From contig OY759267.1 of NCBI GenBank assembly GCA_963662155.1, positions 14,873,489 to 14,937,488 of the forward strand: 64,000 nucleotides of DNA, written 5' to 3'. Source of the stretch: Lamellibrachia columna. Taxonomy: Eukaryota; Annelida; Polychaeta; Sabellida; Siboglinidae. This document shows, piece after piece, positions 57,080-64,000 of this stretch. Position numbers and translations under genes: made by a program. Every line of letters starts with the position of its first letter. Positions within the stretch are counted from its first letter, which is position 1. The notes under the pieces were generated by a model that was not told where the DNA came from, did no database searches, and saw only the letters and a program-made list of their open reading frames with translations.

Positions 57080-57560
57080 GAAAGTGCAAGTTTGCGAGAA
57101 CAACTGGGTGAGAAGAAATGTGGGAGTGAAAAGAACAGAGAAAGTGAAGAATGGAGGAGCTGAGTGAGGAGGTTGGTGTGAAAGAGAGTCTCACGAGGAA
57201 GCTGGTGAGGAGCTGGTTAAAGTGGGCTAGACACGTGGAAATAATGGAAGGGGTACGGTTGACGAAGAGAGCAGATGCGCTTAGAGTGGAGGGTAGAAGG
57301 AGAAGAGGAACACCGGGACTGAGATGGGAGTGAAGAGAGATTTGGCGGGAGTGGGAGGGGAGAATGAGAGCGAGGGATGGGGGGAATCGAGACGTTGGTG
57401 GAGACGGAGGTGAAACGGGACTAGTGATGAAAAAAAGGGGAAGCAAAAATCGGTGCCAGTCTCACCCCGGACTACAGGGATAAAGAGGAGAGCAAAAACA
57501 ACTTCCTGTGTAACATGTCGCGCCACAACATCGTAAACTAGCGGCCGACTAAACTCGCCT
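57080..57560 (+). pseudogene. LINE C-terminal fragment
   Basis: The + frames read CENNWVRRNVGVKRTEK, then (shifted) MEELSEEVGVKESLTRKL, LKWARHVEIMEGVRLTKRA and VEGRRRRGTPGLRWE. The CENxWVRxI segment is shared with the 9440-9960 fragment, and RLxWARHVxxME and RRRRGxPxLRW match the usual LINE tail. At least one frameshift and a stop after LRWE break it. It likely belongs to the same LINE family as 9440-9960. Confidence 0.75.
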
Positions 57561-57625
57561 TCCACCTTTGCGAGATCCGAGATACGCCATTAGTGTTTAC
57601 ACAATTCGACTCAAATATTTAATAT

Positions 57626-57692
57626 GTACGTGTGTGCGTGCGTGCGTGCGTGCGTACGTGCGTACGTGCGTACGTGCGTACGTGCGTGCGTG
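57626..57692. repeat. GTGC / GTAC microsatellite
   Basis: Tetramers gtgc and gtac alternate with a regular cgtacgtg pattern. Confidence 0.93.
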
Positions 57693-58271
57693 CATCCACG
57701 TGTGGTTGTATATGATATACGTCAGTGTACAGCATTTGCCATGCTCATGGCAAAGTGAATTATTTTCTGGATTACCTCAAAACTCAACCATAAACATCAC
57801 AATTTGTTGACAGCAAGTATTTACTTGAGAAAGTAATTCTTTAACTAGTTTTATATATATAATATACATTTCAATGCATTGATTTCCATGGCCACGAATT
57901 AATAATGTATATATACTATACATTTAAAACCAATATCTGTCACAAAAGAATTGTAAATATAGTCTTGTCTTTTATAAAACAAGTACTACACTAATTAATT
58001 TATTGTAATTGAAAAAAAATTTACTCCTTAGCCAGGTCCGAAAAAAAATTAAAATAAACTCAGAAAAGCCAAAAAAAGTGTCTTAGTGCAATATTTCATA
58101 AATATAATTTTTAGTGCATCACTACATACATTTATACAAAACAACGTATCATATCATATTTATTATATAATTATAATTTTTAGTGTGCATCTGTCCTGGT
58201 AATCGCAAGGTGACATTGCTATTGGCATTGGCCATGCCGACCTTTTATCAAACCAATACGTGTACGAGACA
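57693..58271. other. AT-rich flank of the cysteine-rich exon
   Basis: For the minus-strand exon at 58272-58493 this is the 3' side. It could contain its 3' UTR; AATAAA-type hexamers are common here in both orientations, so none is assigned. Confidence 0.35.
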
Positions 58272-58493
58272 TCAGTACTCGAATCTCTCGTGGCAGCCCT
58301 TCAAACACCACTTGTAGGCATTGGAACAGACTTCTGGCTGGGAGAAACGCAGGGAGAAGAGCGTCCAATTGTCTCCTTGACACTTGATGTCATCCCACCG
58401 ACACTTCTCGGTACAGACGCAAAGTTCTGTGCTTGCACCTTCCGTAGTTGACACCGTAATGACGAGTAATAGCAGCAAAACCGCAAAGGCACA
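58272..58493 (-). CDS. Terminal exon of a small secreted cysteine-rich protein
   Basis: After a minus-strand acceptor (acgtttcag, 58494-58502) the frame reads CAFAVLLLLLVITVSTTEGA, then STELCVCTEKCRWDDIKCQG, DNWTLFSLRFSQPEVC and SNAYKWCLKGCHERFEY, ending TGA (58272-58274). The first half is a typical hydrophobic signal-peptide core, so a short upstream exon must supply the start Met. The mature part is about 55 residues with seven cysteines in the order CxC-x3-C-x6-C-x17-C-x6-C-x3-C and one N-glycosylation sequon (NWT). I do not recognise the family. The shape fits small secreted disulfide-rich peptides (antimicrobial, venom-like or signalling), but function is not inferred. The start exon was not located; it lies at higher coordinates. 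Confidence 0.6.
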   Translation of the reverse strand, partial: CAFAVLLLLLVITVSTTEGASTELCVCTEKCRWDDIKCQGDNWTLFSLRFSQPEVCSNAYKWCLKGCHERFEY

Positions 58494-58889
<396 letters not shown>

Positions 58890-58980
58890 CATTTATGCAA
58901 TCAGTAGATAATTTGTTCCATTCAGATTATTTTGTTTCAAAAGAGGATGTTTACAACAGAACAGTTGCACTCAGTACTGA

Positions 58981-59300
58981 GTGGGGCGTGGCGGTGTAGT
59001 GTTTAAAACGCCGAGAGAATTGAGAGAACCCGGGTTCGAATGCTTTTGCTGCAGTTTCGACACTTTGGCAATTTCGTTCGCCACACGTTGCCACAGTTCA
59101 CTTAGCTGAATAAATGGATGAACAGACAGAGGAACGAATAGTCTTCGCGCAGTAATTGCCGCGTGGCTGAATGCTTCCCAGAGAAGTCGAGATGACATTG
59201 GAATGAACAGGTCTGCCAGGGGGTGACGTGTAATGTGCTTTGAACAGTCCCAAGGACTCGATACCGCGCTATATAAGAACGTGCTTTTACCTTTATTTCA
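58981..59300 (+). mobile_element. tRNA-derived SINE, copy 3, nearly full length
   Basis: Head gtggggcgtggcggtgtagt, B box ggttcgaatgc at 59033-59043, and central domain caatttcgttcgccacacg. Then follow cagttcacttagctgaataa, cgcgcagtaattgccgcgtg, and an end ataccgcgctatataagaac before a T-rich tail. It is the most complete copy and defines a family length of about 310 bp. The tail half matches copy 2. Confidence 0.85.
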
Positions 59301-60669
59301 TAATTGCATTTTTCAAGTTATTCGGTTTTTTATCACACATTTTCCAGGAAGCAACTGACGCGTTTCTTGAGTAAGGATTTTTGCTTAGTATCTGGAAGAC
59401 TCCATATCAACTTACAAAACCATTTAACAAGAATGCACACTTTTTTTTTACCCAAAACAAACAGAAACTATATTGTAAGGGTAGCATATACTTAAGCATA
59501 GTTGTACATACCATATTGCTCTTCATACTGGGCCAGTAAATATTGTTCTTGTTAAATAAAACCAGAACTTGCGTCGTAGTGCCAGATTTGCAAAATACAA
59601 CTTGTACCAAAACGGACGTTTGCCTTTGCTTATATATGCAATTATATCAGGAGTAACCCTGACGTTTTGAGTGCACTTGACGGCACTTGACACGAGAGTG
59701 GTCACCAGAAGTGTATCCCTGTAAGGCTCATGTGACAGGCAAATGTTATGTTATTGTATGGTTTTATTATTAATGCCAGTTATTCCTACGAGGGTCACTT
59801 CAGCAATGGTCTTGTTGACTTCTTCAAGTTGAATATCGTATACGTGATGTCAGCAGAGTTCTTAGTAACTTTTGAAGTAGTACGCACATATAAAAAGTAG
59901 GAGACCCATTAACTTGAGTGCCAAAGTCATAACACAAGCTATTTTGAAGTACGTGTGCATGCCAACGTGCTGCCCCATCTCGAATAAAATGTTGAACAAA
60001 CACGTAAATTGGTGCAGGTTTGCAAAGTTCTTATTAAGTAATTGTTCACTATTATTATTCACGAAAATAATGGAGGAGAAAGCCAAACTGGGAACTACTT
60101 CCAAGCAATTAAATAAAGATAATTAAATAAACCACACCAATGTCAAAGAGCTGCTCACTGTTATTGCATAAATTATACAGGTCCCAACTAAAAACAATTG
60201 CTTAATCAAGAAAAATAAATGTTGTAAAGTAAGTAAATTACTTCGCTTTGTTTTTGTACAGCATATGGATATTCCTCTGTTATCGCCCACAAATACTTGG
60301 CTTTAAAACGAATTTTTTTTGCCACATTGTAATATAATTTAATTCCATAGCAATATGATTGATCATCATTCTTTGTTTTGTTTATGGCAAAGCCAAAGAA
60401 TGACAAGAGTTTCTGTCATCGTGATATTTCAAATGCATTGAGGGCTCTCTGCGCGCGGCCTCTAGTTCCACCGCTGATCGTCGGCGGCTTCCAGCGTGCC
60501 GTGCCTTCAATGCGAATCCCTCAAAGAGAACGTGGAATTAAGTAAATGGGCAGTTGTTTCACTTGTTTGATTAAACGTTTTGTTCAGAGAGTACTTGGTC
60601 ATATATTATTACGGCGAATTTCATGGTGAGAATGCAGCACCTATTGGATAAGTAGACGGTTCAACAATC
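59301..60669. other. Intergenic stretch, nothing recognised
   Basis: AT-rich DNA. The 66-67-codon minus frames at 59407-59610 and 60206-60406 have no domain I can name. Confidence 0.4.
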
Positions 60670-60915
60670 TCGGTAGATGTTCCACTGGGTAACCGACAGC
60701 CTCTTAATGAGGACGCTGGATGTCGCTGCCCAAATCTTTTTTTGTTTCTCCTTACATTCTATGCAATGCTGTCGACATTCTGAAAACATCTGTGTTGTCT
60801 TTCTTCCATATGTGTCGTGGCTTGCCTATATTCCCTGCCGCTCTTCCTTCCTGCGTCGTTTTTTTCCAATCCATCTTTCATAATGAAGCCCAAATAGTTC
60901 AGTTTTTGGCGCTTG
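60670..60915 (-). pseudogene. Possible LINE reverse-transcriptase fragment
   Basis: The minus strand reads LNYLGFIMKDGLEKND, then basic segments RKSGREYRQA and EERQHRCFQNVDS. The FxYLGxxxxxDGxxxxE start and basic spacing resemble the region after the RT catalytic core in LINEs. It is short and diverged, so this is tentative. Confidence 0.35.
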
Positions 60916-61065
60916 ACAAAATTTCATCTCAAAGGCACTTATTCTTTTTATAATCAACTAGCAAAAAGACCCATCTCCTAGAAGGGATTACTTGGTAGTT
61001 ACGTTAACTGTCCCGTTTTTCACCCCCCCCCCAACGCCACTCGCATCACCACTGCCACAGCCACA

Positions 61066-61175
61066 ATCCAAAAGTGGCGAAGTGGTACAAGTGATTGGTT
61101 GCCCTGGCAACGCCAAATTTAAAAGTGGCGAAATAGTATAAAGGATTGGTTGGCTTGGCAACGCAAATTTTGCTT
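61066..61175. repeat. Tandem duplication of about 58 bp
   Basis: aaaagtggcgaagtggtaca, then gattggttgccctggcaacg, recurs 58 bp later with several changes. Confidence 0.75.
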
Positions 61176-61532
61176 ACGATTTGTTACGTGATTGAAACTG
61201 TACAATGGACGGTTGGTGTAACTTGAAACAATCGCAGGAAACACCCATAGCGTTGCGAAAAATCGACGATTCAAGGTAATGGTGGGGTGCATTTCGAAAA
61301 AATAAGTGCTTTGATTCTTTCGTGCGGTTGCAGATGATCCCCAGACAACGTGGTACCCGAAATACAAAGCGTCTAGGAGGAGCAGCATAACAGGCATACG
61401 TAGGCTAGCTGGTTAATAGTTAGACTAGCCGAGTTTTAACAAGATTGAACAAGGTTGCCATCCAAGGCAAAGGCCTAGACGGCATGTGGACAAAGGAAGC
61501 CATTGGCTTATCGAGAGTCCAACGTTTTTAAT
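61176..61532. other. Flank of the LINE, nothing recognised
   Basis: Possibly the 3' UTR of the minus-strand LINE that ends at 61533. No coding signal is seen. Confidence 0.35.
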
Positions 61533-64000
61533 CTATGTGTAACCTGCCCTCCTGAGATATATGTCAACCTTGTTTTTAAACACATTCACGTTGCTAGCAG
61601 TTACACAATCTGTAGATAATTTGTTCATTCATTGATTGTCCTCTGCGAGAACAAGTACTTTCCAATATCCAACCTACACTGATCCTTTACTAATGTTACC
61701 TCATGTCCTCTAATTCTAGTATATTTCTTGAGTGAGACAAAAATATTTCTATAAATATTTTCATATCCATTCAATATCTTAAAAACTTCAATTTGATCTC
61801 CTCTTGACCGCCTTGTCTCTAGGGTGGTTAAACCACATTCTTTCAGTCGTTCTTCACAACTAAGGTCTTTCAGTTATGGAATAATTTTAGTTGCTCTCCT
61901 CCTATCTGTAATCTTCTTACGACATAGTCTCGAAGCTTGTATACAGTACTCTAAATGAGGCATAACTATTGTTTTATACAGAGGTATAATTAGTTTTTTT
62001 CCGTGTATGTTATATTTCTCCTAATCAACCCAATAATTTGATGACCCTTTGAAGCTGCAATACCACACTGCTCTGAAACTTTCATATTAACACTTATTGT
62101 AATTCACAAGTCATTTCCTTTTTACAATAGTACCTAGAACAGTATCTCCCATTTTAATGTTTACATCCAAGTTCCCGTGGCCTGTATGTAGGCATGTACA
62201 TTTACCATTTCTCAGACCATTTAACTAATTTGTCTAGACCGTTTAGTAAATGTTGTTTATCACCATCATTGTTAACCCTTCTAAACACTTTTGTGTCATC
62301 CACAAATGTCAGTACGTTGCTTGTTATATGATCGTCCAAGTCATTGATATATACTAAGAATAATAAAGGTCCCAATACTGATCCTTGTGGTACCCCACTC
62401 AAAACTGATTTCTAGTTTAAAATATATTACAACACGCTGTCTTCTGTCAGTCAGTCATTGTTCTATCCAGTGGATTAAGCCATCCCTAATACCATGGGCT
62501 TTATAAGTAGTAATCTTTAATGTGGCACTTTGTCGAAGCATTCTGAAAATCTAAGTATATAATATCTACTGATGATCCCTCGTCTAGCCACTTAGTGACC
62601 TCGCTTAATGTATGCATAACAAGGAAGTCCACCATATGGTCTTTAATTAACCTATCTATTTCACTGATGTTAAACTCACTGGTATGTAATTCTCTGACTT
62701 ATTTCTGGAGCCATTTTTAAATATTGGTATGATGTTTGCTTCTTTATATTCAAAAGGAACCACTCCTTCTTTTAATGACAAGTTTAACACTCTTGTAAGT
62801 GGTATACTGATTTGTTCTACTGTTTCCATTAATAGTCTTGGAAGAATTACATCCATTCCAGGTGATTTATTGTCGTTCATTGCCTTTATTTTCTTAGCTA
62901 CAATTTCTGGAGTTACAATTAACTGTCCTAAATAGTCAAATTTAGCCTCCTGAAATTTTGCATCTGGAACTGGTAATGAACTAATATCCGCTCTGGTAGA
63001 AACACTGAACTGAAGTATCCATTTAGATCTTCCGCCATTAAAAAACCTTGTGATATTATATTTCCAGCACTGTCTTCTAGTGGTCCAACCTTGTCTCGTA
63101 CGTTTTGTTTACTCCTGATATATGCATAACAACTCTTGCTATCAGTTTTTATGTCACGTAGCGTCTTTTAGATTGTTTAATTTCAATCGTAGCTGCATTA
63201 AGTGCCTCTTTGTAATTTGTGTAGTCTTCATCCTTTCTGGTACGCCTATAAACCCTCGCCTATAAACCCTAGTTTGCTTGTGCGCTATTTTTTTAATAGC
63301 GTCTTTTGACAAGTGTTTCTTTCTAGACCGTTTTCTTTGTTTTTTCAAGGGAACAAATTGATCAATGATACTCTCAGTTACATATTTTAGAATGTTCCAA
63401 AATTCAATTGCGGTCTTATTCCTCAGCATGTTATTCCAATCTAGCTTTTCTCATATCTTTATATTTACTTTGTGGAAGTTTCTTCTGCATTTTTTATTTG
63501 ATCTTTCTGATTTTACTTTGATGTCAAAATGTATCTGATTATAATCACTGTTACCCAACGGCTCATGTATGTTGACAATGTCCATTAATTCATGTTGTGA
63601 ATATAAAACTAAATCTAATACATTCTCTCCCCTGGTTGGTTCTAGCACGTGTTGAGTAAGGAAGCTATCCTGAATTAAAAGTAGAAACTGTTAGTTCTCA
63701 CCCCCTGTACTCTCAAAAGAGTTCCACTGTATGTATCCGTGGTTAAAATTTCCCATTATGATACATTCCCCTTTACTCAGTTCCTTTATAGCGTTTTGTA
63801 TTTTACTGTTATCCTCTTCGTTTATGTTTGGACTTCGGTAAACTAATCCAATAGTTAATGTTGAATCTCCTGTAACTATATTGCACCAAACAGCTTCATT
63901 GCAGTTTGCTTCCCTTTCTAATTTTATTTCATAAGATTAAATACATTCCTTAATATATAAAATTACCCCCCTTTTCTTCTATACATCGTGTTTCCTGTAA
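61533..64000 (-). mobile_element. Broken LINE with endonuclease and reverse-transcriptase pieces, cut by the window edge
   Basis: On the minus strand, from the right edge, fragments follow the order of an ORF2. Endonuclease pieces are GLVYRSPNINEEDNSKIQNA, MGNFNHGYIQW, ENVLDLVLYS and GNSDYNQIHFDIK (about 63920-63450). A linker rich in Lys follows (63429-63154). Reverse-transcriptase pieces are NDNKSPGMDVILPRLL (about 62880), then SGVPQGSVLGPLLFLVYIND (about 62400) and the catalytic FVDDTK. Next come MKVSEQCGIAASKG (about 62090-62050) and a C-terminus DIYLRRAGYT with stop at 61533-61535. Frameshifts and stops separate the parts, and the usual GDFN of the endonuclease reads GNFN. The 5' end lies outside the window. 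It belongs to the Jockey/CR1-like group of non-LTR elements by motif style; the exact clade is not assigned. Confidence 0.88.

Noticed and set aside
57033..57446. 137-codon minus-strand frame
   Set aside because: It is the complement of the LINE fragment, which reads correctly on the + strand.

Overview
This is a non-coding-rich window from an animal nuclear genome. It carries one clearly recognisable protein-coding gene, a Wnt4-type Wnt ligand on the + strand. The gene is split into four coding exons over about 39 kb: 12077-12165, 24955-25190, 35889-36166 and 50792-51259. All junctions are GT-AG and the phases join cleanly. The spliced protein is 356 residues with a signal peptide, 24 cysteines after the signal peptide, the lipid-acceptor serine motif and two N-glycosylation sequons. 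Vertebrate-sized introns, tRNA-derived SINEs with a central domain like those of molluscs and other invertebrates, and LINE remnants suggest an invertebrate bilaterian, perhaps a lophotrochozoan. The species cannot be fixed from the sequence alone.

Layout. 1-2.8 kb: a 42-bp satellite with a 1427-bp higher-order duplication. 2.8-11.6 kb: upstream intergenic DNA with a SINE, a pure CTG/CAG array of about 201 units, a 594-bp CCCG array, a LINE fragment inside a split tandem duplication, and AT and CATA microsatellites. 11.6-12.2 kb: GC-rich putative promoter and Wnt4 exon 1. Intron 1 (12.2-24.95 kb): a SINE, CA and AT arrays, a 27-bp minisatellite containing CRE palindromes, a LINE 3' end continuing into a 49-bp satellite, and a 34-unit array made from the head of a tRNA-like SINE. 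Intron 2 (25.2-35.9 kb): LINE relics, AT arrays and two possible antisense exons, one THAP-like. Intron 3 (36.2-50.8 kb): a LINE relic, AT and CA arrays, minisatellites of 36, 26/35, 35 and 34 bp, and a 739-bp GGGC array. 50.8-52.4 kb: last Wnt4 exon and probable 3' UTR carrying 71-bp and CACGTG-rich repeats.

52.4-64 kb: a 1.29-kb element with 26-bp terminal inverted repeats and an internal 45-bp minisatellite, more LINE relics, an 86-bp array, a minus-strand exon of a small secreted cysteine-rich protein, another SINE, and at the right edge a broken LINE with endonuclease and reverse-transcriptase pieces.

No operon, CRISPR array or prokaryotic-type system is present. The most unusual theme is that several minisatellites appear to have grown out of transposon pieces (a SINE head, a LINE tail, the interior of an inverted-repeat element). 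Very long simple arrays may be mis-sized in any assembly, so their exact lengths need independent checking.
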